Shown here: positions 19,145 through 27,657 of the stretch, piece after piece
How positions within the stretch are numbered: the stretch's first letter is position 1
Layout: each line of letters opens with the position of its first letter
Origin: Desulfovibrio ferrophilus
GTDB lineage: Bacteria; Desulfobacterota; Desulfovibrionia; Desulfovibrionales; Desulfovibrionaceae
DNA: 64,000 bases
Assembly: GCF_003966735.1 (NCBI RefSeq)
Contig: NZ_AP017378.1
Span: forward strand, 2,748,905-2,812,904
Direction: 5' to 3'
Made by a program: the position numbers and the translations under genes
The notes under the pieces: model-generated
What the model saw: only the letters and a program-made list of their open reading frames with translations
Databases searched by the model: none
Told to the model about the DNA's origin: nothing

Positions 19145-20281
19145 ATGGATCTTTCGGGTTTCAAGTATATTGTTGTGGGCGCAGGCCTGTTCGGAACCAC
19201 CGTGGCAGAGCGTATTGCCAGCGACATGGGGCTTCCCGTCGCCATCGTGGATCGCCGGGATCATATCGGGGGCAACTGCCATTCCGTCACGGATGCGGAC
19301 ACGGGCATCGAGTGTCATGTTTACGGCACCCATATCTTTCATACCAAGCGCCGCCGGGTCTGGGACTGGATCACGCAGTTTACGCAGTTCAACAGCTACC
19401 GACACAAGGTGCTGACCCGCTATGACGGACGCGTCTTCCCCATGCCCATCAACCTGACCACCATCAACAGCTTCTATGGCATTGATCTGGCTCCATCCGA
19501 GGTCGAGGCCTTCGTCCTTGCCGAAGCAGCCCGCGACCGGGTGGAGGAACCCGCCAACCTCGAGGAAAAGGCCATCTCGCTGGTGGGACGCCCGCTCTAC
19601 GAGGCCTTCATCCGCGGCTACACCCTGAAGCAGTGGGAGACCGACCCGAAGAATCTACCCGCCGAGGTCATCACCCGCCTGCCCTTCAGACACAGCCGCG
19701 AGGTGGACTACTTCACCGACCCCTGGCAGGGCATCCCCCTGGGCGGTTACGCTGAGATGTTCAAGGCCATTCACGCCCACGAGAACATCCATGTCTTCCT
19801 GAACACGGACTACTTCGCCGTGCGCGACATGATTCCGGCAGACGCCACAGTCATTTATACGGGCCCGGTCGATCGTTACTTCGAGAACCGCTTTGGCGAG
19901 TTGGCCTGGCGTACTATCGACTTCGAGCGCGAGGTGCACCCGGTATCCGACTATCAGGGCACCTCGGTCATGAACTACGCCGATCCGGATACACCATGGA
20001 CGCGTATCCACGAATACCGGCACCTGCACCCGGAGCGTGACTACAAGGCCGGGGGCACCGTGACCTTCAAGGAATTTTCACGCCACGCCGCAGGGCAGGA
20101 CGACCCGTACTACCCGGTCAACACCCCTGCCGACATCGAACGCCTGGAGCAATACCGACAGCTCTCCGAAACAGAGACAAACGTCCTGTTCGGCGGACGA
20201 CTGGGTGGCTACAAATACCTGGACATGGACACCACCATCCTGGCGGCCTTGGAGATGTTTGATGAAAAAATCAAGCGCTGA
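19145..20281 (+). CDS. glf: UDP-galactopyranose mutase
   Basis: 378 aa flavoenzyme that interconverts UDP-galactopyranose and UDP-galactofuranose for surface glycans. N-terminal FAD site 'VVGAGLFGTTVAERIA' with 'DRRDHIGGNC', then the family motifs 'YGTHIFHT', 'FPMPINLTTIN' and the C-terminal 'LFGGRLGGYKYLDMD'. The start at 19145 has AAGGA about eight bases upstream; the frame is open further back but without family sequence. Single gene ended by the hairpin at 20334, well away from the main glycan locus. Confidence 0.96.
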   Translation: MDLSGFKYIVVGAGLFGTTVAERIASDMGLPVAIVDRRDHIGGNCHSVTDADTGIECHVYGTHIFHTKRRRVWDWITQFTQFNSYRHKVLTRYDGRVFPMPINLTTINSFYGIDLAPSEVEAFVLAEAARDRVEEPANLEEKAISLVGRPLYEAFIRGYTLKQWETDPKNLPAEVITRLPFRHSREVDYFTDPWQGIPLGGYAEMFKAIHAHENIHVFLNTDYFAVRDMIPADATVIYTGPVDRYFENRFGELAWRTIDFEREVHPVSDYQGTSVMNYADPDTPWTRIHEYRHLHPERDYKAGGTVTFKEFSRHAAGQDDPYYPVNTPADIERLEQYRQLSETETNVLFGGRLGGYKYLDMDTTILAALEMFDEKIKR

Positions 20282-20333
20282 CCATGGAAGGCTGTGCTCG
20301 AGACAGCCTCCAACCGCCTTATCAGCAAGTTAG

Positions 20334-20358
20334 AACGCCGCCGCAAGGTGGCGTTTTT
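20334..20358 (+). terminator. Intrinsic terminator of glf
   Basis: AACGCCGCC pairs with GGTGGCGTT (nine pairs, one G-T) around a GCAA tetraloop and runs into TTTTT. Confidence 0.88.
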
Positions 20359-20406
20359 CATTGGCGAACAACATTTATTGCCGCCATGAAAGTTTCGTTT
20401 GACCTC

Positions 20407-20444
20407 TTGATAGGAATCAGTTCTATTAATAGCAATTCTATAAA
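20407..20444 (+). promoter_or_regulatory. Candidate promoter/operator of the Sec-peroxiredoxin
   Basis: An AT-rich block contains the palindrome CTATTAATAG (20423-20432) with a TTCTAT direct repeat on either side, about 40 bases before the ribosome site. A TTGATA and a TATAAA are present but not at canonical spacing. A peroxide-responsive operator is plausible but unproven. Confidence 0.3.
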
Positions 20445-20477
20445 ACTATAGCCTAAAGCTATCAGGAGGACACTCTG

Positions 20478-21209
20478 ATGCCTGCCAAGAAAAAAGAAGA
20501 AGCCGTGGGTTGCGCCCGCCCAACCGGCGGCCCGGTCGGCGAAGCACCCAGCGAGGAAGCAGCCGCCGCTGCGGCACCTGCCGCCACGTCGCCGTCCATG
20601 ACCATGAAACTGGGGCACAAGGCCCCGGACTTTGCAGCCCCGGCCTATCACAAGGGCAAGTTCACCAGCGTCAAACTGTCCGACTATCTGGGCAAGTGGG
20701 TGGTGTTGTGCTTCTATCCGGGTGACTTCACCTTTGTTTGAGCCACTGAAATCTCGGCGGTCGCCGAGAAGTATCCCGAATTCCAGAAGCTGGGCGTGGA
20801 AGTCCTCTCCGTCAGCGTGGACTCGGTCTTTGTGCACAAGATGTGGGACGACCACGAGTTGTCCAAGATGGTCAAGGGTGGCGTGCCCTTCCCCATGGTC
20901 TCCGACGGTGGTGGCAAGGTCGGCTCCGTTTACGGCTGCTACGCCCCTGAAGCGGGCGTGGAGAACCGTGGCCGCTATCTGATCGACCCCGATGGTGTGG
21001 TCCAGGGCTACGAAGTCCTGACCCCGCCGGTGGGCCGCAACGTGAGCGAGACCTTCCGCCAGATTCAAGCCTTCCAGCTGGTGCGCAAGGGCAAAGGCAA
21101 ACACGCGACGCCTTCGGGCTGGTTCCCGGGCAAGGACACCCTGAAACCCGGGCCGGACCTTGTGGGTAATGTCTGGAAGGTCTGGAAGACCAAGCAGGCT
21201 TTTGAATAG
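20478..21209 (+). CDS. Selenocysteine-containing peroxiredoxin (in-frame TGA read as Sec)
   Basis: 243 aa if the TGA at 20739-20741 is read as selenocysteine (residue 88). The peroxidatic motif normally 'DFTFVCPTE' appears as 'DFTFV-U-ATEIS', so Sec replaces the catalytic Cys; the reading frame then continues without a break through the conserved 'VLSVSVDS', 'FPMVSDG' and '[10 protein letters not shown]'. The usual resolving Cys in the C-terminal 'VCPAGW' is absent ('ATPSGW'); Cys154 ('YGCYAPE') is the nearest alternative. The N-terminal ~40 residues are a Lys/Ala-rich extension. AGGAGG lies upstream of the ATG. It reduces peroxides; the reductant is unknown. Ordinary gene calling would split it into an 87-aa and a 138-aa piece. 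Confidence 0.93.
20752..20769 (+). promoter_or_regulatory. Bacterial SECIS-like hairpin
   Basis: Ten bases after the TGA, TCTCGGC pairs perfectly with GCCGAGA around a GGTC loop. Position and a G-U-containing apical loop fit the SelB-binding elements known from fdhF-type selenoprotein genes. Confidence 0.75.
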
Positions 21210-21248
21210 ATCGCAAACCTCAACCCAAGAGGAATCGACACGAAGAGA

Positions 21249-21280
21249 ACGGGCGCTCCCCTGGGGGAGCGCCCGTTTTA
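21249..21280 (+). terminator. Strong intrinsic terminator
   Basis: A 13-pair perfect stem (ACGGGCGCTCCCC with its complement) followed by TTTTATTAT, 40 bases after the peroxiredoxin stop. Confidence 0.92.
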
Positions 21281-21353
21281 TTATCCATTCTCATCTGCGA
21301 GGATTTGCCCTCCGCAATGGAACGCAGCCAGCAGGAGAATTCGGGCCGCTTGA

Positions 21354-21941
21354 CTACGGTTTGATGATGGAACCCAGCACCTCCAGAAACTTACGCATCC
21401 ATTCAGGATGAGCAGGCCAGGCCGGACCGGTCACGAGATTGCCGTCCACCACCGCATTGCTGAAGGTTTCGTTGTGATCGATCCAGCAGCCACCTGCGCG
21501 CTCGATATCAGGGCGCACGGCGGGATAGGCAGTGCAACTTCTGCCATCCACGATTCCGGCGGCCACCAACACCTGCTGGCCATGGCACACGGCAGCAATG
21601 GGCTTGTCCGCCTCGTCAAAGGCCTTGACGATCTCGATCACCCTTGCGTTCAGACGGATATATTCCGGGGCACGACCACCGGGGACCACAAGAGCATCGT
21701 AGTTCGCCGGGTCAACGGCGCCGAAGTCCGCATTGAGAGTAAAATTATGACCGGGTTTTTCAGTGTAGGTCTGGTGGCCTTCGAAATCATGGATAGCGGT
21801 GGCCACCTGATCCCCGGCCTTTTTGTCCGGACACACGGCATGCACCTCATGACCGACCATGGTCAGCATCTGGAATGGAACCATGACCTCGTAGTCTTCC
21901 ACAAAATCGCCAACCAGCATCAGAATCTTTTTGACTGCCAT
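21354..21941 (-). CDS. DJ-1/PfpI-family protein
   Basis: 195 aa. The nucleophile elbow '[10 protein letters not shown]' carries Cys followed by His, and Glu in '[12 protein letters not shown]' is the usual third residue. Members are glyoxalases, deglycase-like enzymes or stress proteins; the sequence does not tell which. GGGAG precedes the ATG. Convergent with the Sec-peroxiredoxin, so both oxidative-stress-type genes share a terminator region. Confidence 0.92.
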   Translation of the reverse strand: MAVKKILMLVGDFVEDYEVMVPFQMLTMVGHEVHAVCPDKKAGDQVATAIHDFEGHQTYTEKPGHNFTLNADFGAVDPANYDALVVPGGRAPEYIRLNARVIEIVKAFDEADKPIAAVCHGQQVLVAAGIVDGRSCTAYPAVRPDIERAGGCWIDHNETFSNAVVDGNLVTGPAWPAHPEWMRKFLEVLGSIIKP

Positions 21942-22047
21942 TTCTGTATTCTCCCTGTTGCGAGGTTATCGTAACTCTTTTTCATCTTGGTACCCTATAT
22001 ACCAAAGGTGACAGAATCATTGCACGTCTTTTCCTGCACCTTTGCAT

Positions 22048-22081
22048 AAAAAAATCCTCCGGCAGCAGGGCTACCGGAGGA
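22048..22081 (-). terminator. Intrinsic terminator of the minus-strand glycosyltransferase operon
   Basis: TCCTCCGG pairs with CCGGAGGA with an extra inner AGC/GCT helix. On the minus strand seven T follow. Confidence 0.88.
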
Positions 22082-22151
22082 GGATGTCTTTTGCGCAAGA
22101 CGAATCGCAGATCATTCAATTTGCATGAATCGAACGATTGGAGATGCGAAC

Positions 22152-23792
22152 CTACTGATCGGCGATGACCGCGAGCTTACGCCGCAGGTCCGAGAGCACC
22201 GTGGCATAGGATCGGGTACGAATCTCGCGTACCGCATCCCCCGAATATTTCTTGTTCAGCTTGTAGTAGTTGCCGTCGATGCCATAGGGCTTGTCGCGAT
22301 CGTTCCACTGGGCACCGGTGTTGCGCTCGTGCAGGATGCGCAGATGCCCCTGATAGACGGGGGTGCGCCCCTTGGAAACAAGCATCAGATCGTGCTCGGC
22401 ATCGTCGAATTGCGAGGGCGAGAACTGCAGGTCGAACCCGCCCAGTTCATGCAGCTCGGCCGTGCGGAACATGTGCAGGCAGCCCGTGACCGAGGTACAG
22501 GGCCGCATGTAGGAGAACTGCCCGTAATCCAGCACATCCAGACACTGACAGCAGAATCCCACACTGATGTTGTCTTCCTCGCGCGGGGCACCAAGAAATT
22601 CGTCGGCATGCTGAACGATGTGCGGACGGGTGCTGTCCACCACGCGGCAGCCCCAGACCGCGGCCTCGGGGTAGGCCCGCTGGGCCGCGCCCATGGAGCC
22701 CAGCCAATCCGTGGGCAGGTAGATATCATCGTCCATGTAGATCACATTGTCGCCCTGGCGCACGTCGGGCAGATGCATCAGCCAGTTGCGGGCCGCAGGT
22801 GCACCCACATTGACCAGGGTCGACAGAGCCTCGAAACGGTCGGCTCCGAAACGCTCGGCCCAGACCCGTACCACATCGGGGGTGGAATCCGTACTGCCGT
22901 TGTCCAGTACCTTGATGCGCGCGTCGCTCAGGTCGGACTCGGCCAGGGATGCCAAAGTATTGTTCAGGCTCTCGCCCTTGTTCCAGGAATAGAGCAACAG
23001 GAAGGTCTGCCCATCGGGTGCCGGCCCAGGAGCATCAGCCCCGGTCAACACGTCGTGCAGATGCAGCACAAGGTTGGTCTGCCAGGGTTTGGTCAGCACG
23101 GAATCCCGCCACAGGGCAATGGCCCCGGCACGATCGCCGCTGCGCAGCAGACACTCACCCACGCGCAGGTCCAAACCGGGCCATTCCATGGCCCCGGTCA
23201 GTTGGCGATAGCCTTCAAAGGCCTCGGCATAGCGACCAAGGTGGAACAGGGCATCGGCCCTGGCCCGTTGGGCATACACGGAGCACAAGCCAGCCGGAAG
23301 CGTGCTTGCCATGTCCAGCAGCCACTCCCATTGATTGTGTTCACTGGCGCATTCCGAGGCCTGCCACCACCAGTGCAGATTGCCGGGCTCGGCCCGCAGT
23401 TCAGGCTCCACGGCATCGCGCATGGCGTCCCCGCCTTGGGCCAACAGTTCGCCGCGCCTGTCGCGCCAGCTCACCGGACCTCGGAAGGTGTTACCCATGC
23501 TGATAATGGCCTCGCGCTTTGCAGGCGACAGGATGCCCCCCAGAGTCTGATCCAGATTGATCAGTTGATGGGCCAGGGTCGGATCTCCAGGATCGGTGTC
23601 CCAGGCCTGATGCAGTTGGTCGAAGCCGATAGCCAACAACTGCTCGCGCCCTCTGGATTCCGGGGCAGCGCCCCGCTCCACGAACTGGTTCCCCGCATGG
23701 ATGCTGAAGAACTTCCCCGAGGTGCAGGTGGTCAGGTACATGCCCAGATCCGAGGGCAGCATGGGCCAGCGGGGTGGTTGATGCGTCGGCAC
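22152..23792 (-). CDS. GT2 glycosyltransferase with N-terminal helical region
   Basis: About 546 aa from a GTG at 23792, which has GAGGAGA upstream; the ATG at 23828 lies inside the preceding gene and lacks a ribosome site. The N-terminal ~250 residues are helical and TPR-like ('HLGRYAEAFEGYRQL'). The GT-A domain follows: 'FLLLYSWNKGESLNNTLASL', nucleotide-side 'VLDNGSTDSTPD', 'NVGAPAARNWLM' and the metal motif 'YMDDDIYLP'. Last gene of the minus arm of the glycan locus. It shares its architecture, including a late 'FSPSQFDDAEHDLML', with the genes at 24522 and 26253. Confidence 0.9.
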   Translation of the reverse strand: MPTHQPPRWPMLPSDLGMYLTTCTSGKFFSIHAGNQFVERGAAPESRGREQLLAIGFDQLHQAWDTDPGDPTLAHQLINLDQTLGGILSPAKREAIISMGNTFRGPVSWRDRRGELLAQGGDAMRDAVEPELRAEPGNLHWWWQASECASEHNQWEWLLDMASTLPAGLCSVYAQRARADALFHLGRYAEAFEGYRQLTGAMEWPGLDLRVGECLLRSGDRAGAIALWRDSVLTKPWQTNLVLHLHDVLTGADAPGPAPDGQTFLLLYSWNKGESLNNTLASLAESDLSDARIKVLDNGSTDSTPDVVRVWAERFGADRFEALSTLVNVGAPAARNWLMHLPDVRQGDNVIYMDDDIYLPTDWLGSMGAAQRAYPEAAVWGCRVVDSTRPHIVQHADEFLGAPREEDNISVGFCCQCLDVLDYGQFSYMRPCTSVTGCLHMFRTAELHELGGFDLQFSPSQFDDAEHDLMLVSKGRTPVYQGHLRILHERNTGAQWNDRDKPYGIDGNYYKLNKKYSGDAVREIRTRSYATVLSDLRRKLAVIADQ

Positions 23793-23803
23793 AATGATTC
23801 TCC

Positions 23804-24525
23804 TCAACCCTGCTTGACGCAGTACCACATGGTTTTGCCGCCCTGCGCCATCTGCTCAGGCTTGTCGGCCAAAAATTCATTCACGGCCACGGTCACACCC
23901 TCGGCGTAGGTTCCATTGTAATCATCCACGAAGATCATTCCACCCTCGGGAATCCGGTCGTAAAAAAATTCCAAACCAAACTTGGTGCCCGAATACTGGT
24001 CGCTGTCCAGAATGACCATGGAGAATTGCTTACTTGCAGGAAAAGCGGGAGGCAGCACATCCTCAAAAAAACCTTTTATTAGACGCACCCGTTGGTTTTT
24101 CCCCCAAATTTCGAGCAGATATTGCAACTGCGCGTAGGACGTCTCCTTGAACATGCCTTCGACGTAGTGCGTCTTGCCTCCCATTCTCGGGATGGAATCT
24201 TCCTGACGCGGAGCAGGCAGCCCTTCAAAGGAATCCACGGCAAAGATCTTGCGCGAAGAATCCAAAATATCTAATATATCTGCCAGTATAAACGTCCCCC
24301 CCCCTGAAAGACACCCAGTTCGGCAACATCTCCATCAAGATGCTCGGTACGCAGGAGTCCTTCAAGAACGGCCTGACGCTTTTCCTTTTCCCACAGGGAG
24401 TTGGGCTTGGTCTCAAACGCCCCCAACGTTCTGGATAAGGTATAAAAATTCTGCAGGAACAAGCCATGGTCCTTTTCCGCACACTCACCGAGGGTATGCA
24501 GAACCTGTTTCAATTCAGTAATCAT
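23804..24525 (-). pseudogene. TylF-family O-methyltransferase, frameshifted at a G9 tract
   Basis: The first 77 or so codons from ATG 24525 read through 'LDGDVAELGVFQGG', the SAM-binding start of TylF/MycF-type sugar methyltransferases. The matching continuation 'TFILADILD...IFAVDSFEGLPAP' with 'VILDSDQY' and 'MIFVDDYNG' lies in another frame down to 23804. The switch coincides with nine consecutive C on the plus strand (24296-24304); seven or ten would restore one frame of about 240 codons. It is either a phase-off gene, a decayed gene or a sequencing error. It overlaps the preceding GT2 gene by 4 bases. Confidence 0.85.
24296..24304. repeat. Nine-base C/G homopolymer at frame break
   Basis: Longest single-base G/C tract noticed in the window, exactly where the methyltransferase frame breaks; a candidate slipped-strand (phase variation) site. 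Confidence 0.7.
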
Positions 24526-26180
24526 GATGCTCTCGCTGCTCCTACCTGAAGTCCTTCAAGCGGGCCAACAAGACTCAGACTGTCCATTTTGGCCAATTTC
24601 CCCAGATTCTCAAAATGCTTGAAGCAGAGTTTCAAATCATTGCCGATGGCGTTGCCCATCTTCTTCATCGTCAGGGAAGAGGCATTCTGCCCCACCCCGG
24701 AGGATTGATGATGAATGCAACTCACGTGTCCGGTGTACATGATTTTGAAACCCTTGAGACAAAGCATCAGGTCATGCTCGATGTCATCCACCTGGGAAGG
24801 ACTGAACTGGATATCGAACTGAGGAACCTGCTTCAAGGCATCCACCCGGAACATATGCTGACATCCCATGACGCTTCGGGCTTCACGCACGATGTTGTAG
24901 AGACCAGTGTCATATTCTCCGATAGGTGATTCAAGACTCATCTTGAGCATAGTCTCGGTCGCCACATCCACATGCCTGAAAAGATATTGGAGTTTAACCG
25001 GACTCCCCGGCGCTACAATCTTGGCGCCAACCACACCTATCCCACTGTCGGACTCCATCACTGTCAAAAAATGATCCAGCCAATCCTCCTGGATTGTCAC
25101 ATCGTCATCCAGGAAGGCCACGTAGTCGGATTCCCAGGTATCACCGTGATTGATGAGCCAGTTGCGGGCCGCAGGCGCACCGATATTGATAGGGGTCTCG
25201 ATGATCTCGAAATCGTTGTTCGGGAACTTTTCCCGGGCAGCCTTGGCGACCTCCAGGCTTCTGTCAGTACATCCGTTGATCAGCACCTTGATCTTGGCGT
25301 TGCCCAGGCGGGTTTTGCTCAGGCTATCCAAGGTCTGCTCAAAGATGGTGGCCTTGTTCCATGTGTAGAGATAAATGCAAACCTTACGCTTCTCGATCAG
25401 TTCATGATCAGGGACAAAGGGATTTCTGAGTTCCTTCACCCGCAGACGTACAGGCGTCTGCAACGGATCAAGGGCCAGCGAGCGTTCATAAAACGCAATA
25501 CCTCGGCCGAGCTGCCCGGCGCGGATGAACAACTCGGCCGCGAGATTGAGTTCGGTCTCGTTCAACGACCCCGTACTCAACTCACCCCAGAGCTTCATGG
25601 CGATGTCATCCCGCCCGATTTGCGCGTAGTGCTGAAACAGCGCCGACTTCCACTCGGCCAATACTTCCTCTGGTGGCCGAAAGGCCGTCAGGTATCGTTT
25701 GGGATCCAAAGCATCACGCCGGCAATATTCAAGCAGCATTGAGGCCACGCCCAAGCTGGACGGGTTGTTCTTGAGCATCATGGCCAACTCACGCCGCGAC
25801 TGCTCGCGCTCATCAAAATCGGCGTCAGCCTCGCTAAAGCTCTGCCATTCGGCTTGAGAGATATCGGTTCGCTCCACCATGGCTTTGAGCTGTGGCACCT
25901 TGCCCTCGGGAAAAAACAACACCCCGATTTCCAGGGCTTTGCGTTCAAAAGGCCTGCGCTGCAGAAACTTGCCCAGGATATATTTTGCCCAATACGCGGC
26001 ATCCTGATCAAAGGCCTTTTCGTTCATCAACAAACGATTGATATAGCAAGAAATTACTATCGGTTCTAAGGCAAAGCTGCAGATGTAATTCTGGAGTCGT
26101 TGATAGACCTCGGCATTGGTCTGGCGTTCAAGCTGGCCAGCCAAGCCTCCGGTCATCACCTTCATATAATCAAGAAACAT
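24522..26180 (-). CDS. GT2 glycosyltransferase with N-terminal helical region
   Basis: About 552 aa from ATG 26180, preceded by AGGAGG; the frame is open to 26222. N-terminal ~250 residues are helical with a TPR-like part ('AGQLGRGIAFYERSLALDPL'). The GT-A domain has 'CIYLYTWNKATIFEQTLDSL', 'VLINGCTDRSLEVA', 'NIGAPAARNWLI' and metal motif 'FLDDDVTIQ'. The region 'FDIQFSPSQVDDIEHDLMLC' matches its paralogues on either side. Middle gene of the minus arm, coupled to the methyltransferase by ATGA overlap. Confidence 0.9.
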   Translation of the reverse strand: MFLDYMKVMTGGLAGQLERQTNAEVYQRLQNYICSFALEPIVISCYINRLLMNEKAFDQDAAYWAKYILGKFLQRRPFERKALEIGVLFFPEGKVPQLKAMVERTDISQAEWQSFSEADADFDEREQSRRELAMMLKNNPSSLGVASMLLEYCRRDALDPKRYLTAFRPPEEVLAEWKSALFQHYAQIGRDDIAMKLWGELSTGSLNETELNLAAELFIRAGQLGRGIAFYERSLALDPLQTPVRLRVKELRNPFVPDHELIEKRKVCIYLYTWNKATIFEQTLDSLSKTRLGNAKIKVLINGCTDRSLEVAKAAREKFPNNDFEIIETPINIGAPAARNWLINHGDTWESDYVAFLDDDVTIQEDWLDHFLTVMESDSGIGVVGAKIVAPGSPVKLQYLFRHVDVATETMLKMSLESPIGEYDTGLYNIVREARSVMGCQHMFRVDALKQVPQFDIQFSPSQVDDIEHDLMLCLKGFKIMYTGHVSCIHHQSSGVGQNASSLTMKKMGNAIGNDLKLCFKHFENLGKLAKMDSLSLVGPLEGLQVGAARAS

Positions 26181-26252
26181 AAGCCCTCCTGGCCAATCGT
26201 TTCCAGCGTCCTGCTGGCGCATCGTCTCGCAACACTCGCTTTGGGGTACCCA

Positions 26253-27506
26253 TCACACCAACGAGGGGCTGTCGAGCCAGGCATCATAGCGTCTGGCTTC
26301 CTCGCGCAGCATGGCAATCACTTCCTGCTGGTCGTACTTGTACAGAATTTTGATTCGGTTGCCATGACTGTTGCCGCCCAGCGCCCTGTCGGCAGCGGCC
26401 TGCTTGCCCATGCCCCGCAAATGACGGAATTCGATAAACCCGTTGTAGATCACCTCGTAGCCCTTCATCCGCAGACGCAGATGATGCTCAATGTCCACAT
26501 ACTGGCACGGCGAAAACCGGATATCGAAAAGACCGATGTCCTCAAGCAACGCATCCCGCCGATAGATGTGCAAACAACCGATGACGTGATCCACACGGTC
26601 CACGAAGTCGAACTGTCCATAATCGACGACCTCATCGTTGTTGGTCAGCTCGATCTCAGTGGGGCCAAAGCTCGTAAATCTTCGGACTCCGCCGTGGATC
26701 ACCTTGGGCACACCAGGATTCAGCGCTTTGCCACCAATGGCTGCGGCTTTGGGAAAGACGCGGGAGGTTTTGATCATGTCTTTCAGCCAGGAAGGTGGAA
26801 TCTCCAGCAGGTCGTCATCACCGATGGCGATGAACTCGGCCGCCGAATGATCGTGCTTCTCCAGCAGCCAGTTATGCCCCGCCGGACGCCCGATATTGGT
26901 GGGAAAACGCTCAATGGAGACTTCGACGCCCTCGGGGAATATATCACGGGCCTTTTGCAGGATATCCCAACTTCCGTCCTGTGAGTTGTTATCTGCAATG
27001 TACACCGCGTAATTGGAATAATCAGTGGCTGCCAACTGGCGCAGTGCGTTTTCAAGACAATCTGCCCGGTTGTAGGACAAGAGCAACAGATGGACCCGAG
27101 GCTCGGGGCTCAAATCCACATTCCGCATTTCTTCCAGCAGCTCCAGCGCCTTGTGCTTGAGTTTGACTTCCTGAGTCTCCGGCAGTTTTGACAGATACTC
27201 TAGAGCTCGCTCATTCTCCCCCGAGCGAATCAAAGCCGTGCTGACCGCGCTGGCAATGCCCTGTCTGATGTCATTGCCAAACCGCTTGATCAAGGCGTCA
27301 TGAACCCCCATGGAGACCATGGTCACGACTTCCATCAGTTCCGCCTCCGAAGGAGAGTCCTCTGTGCGGGCCTGCCCGACAGGAACTGCGGGGTCTCCCT
27401 GCAAATCGCGGCATTTCGCCTCGTATTTCTCAGCTTTTTCAATCTCGCCCTTGGCCCTGTAATGGTGAGCCAAATTGGCAAATGACTGCGCTCTTGATTC
27501 TGCCAC
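26253..27506 (-). CDS. GT2 glycosyltransferase
   Basis: About 417 aa from GTG 27506, which has GGAGGA five bases upstream; the frame is open to a TTG at 27614. A short N-terminal helical part ('FANLAHHYRAKGEIEKAEKY', TPR-like) precedes a GT-A domain: 'VHLLLLSYNRADCLENALRQ', 'IADNNSQDGSWDIL', 'NIGRPAGHNWLL' and 'IGDDDLLEIP'. The C-terminal 'DIRFSPCQYVDIEHHLRLRM' is shared with its two downstream relatives. First gene of the minus arm, divergent from the plus arm with about 150 bases between. Confidence 0.9.
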   Translation of the reverse strand: MAESRAQSFANLAHHYRAKGEIEKAEKYEAKCRDLQGDPAVPVGQARTEDSPSEAELMEVVTMVSMGVHDALIKRFGNDIRQGIASAVSTALIRSGENERALEYLSKLPETQEVKLKHKALELLEEMRNVDLSPEPRVHLLLLSYNRADCLENALRQLAATDYSNYAVYIADNNSQDGSWDILQKARDIFPEGVEVSIERFPTNIGRPAGHNWLLEKHDHSAAEFIAIGDDDLLEIPPSWLKDMIKTSRVFPKAAAIGGKALNPGVPKVIHGGVRRFTSFGPTEIELTNNDEVVDYGQFDFVDRVDHVIGCLHIYRRDALLEDIGLFDIRFSPCQYVDIEHHLRLRMKGYEVIYNGFIEFRHLRGMGKQAAADRALGGNSHGNRIKILYKYDQQEVIAMLREEARRYDAWLDSPSLV

Positions 27507-27657
27507 TGGTTCCTCCAATCCCCCTGTAAGAGAAGGGGGCTGACACCTGCCGTCAAACAATCGACGGCCAATCCACATCCTATGGACTGGATCATTCTTT
27601 TCCGATAGTTTCAACCAACCGGATTAACCGGATAATCCCGTAAGCCAAGGCATCGTC

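Noticed and set aside
20742-21209. Second half of the peroxiredoxin as a separate gene starting at 20796
   Set aside because: There is no ribosome site at 20796, and the upstream codons directly after the TGA already encode conserved peroxiredoxin residues in the same frame.
22125-23909. Long open frame on the plus strand opposite the GT2 gene
   Set aside because: It is antisense to a gene with clear glycosyltransferase motifs; its product is low-complexity Gly/Pro/Gln/His-rich and it has no ribosome site.
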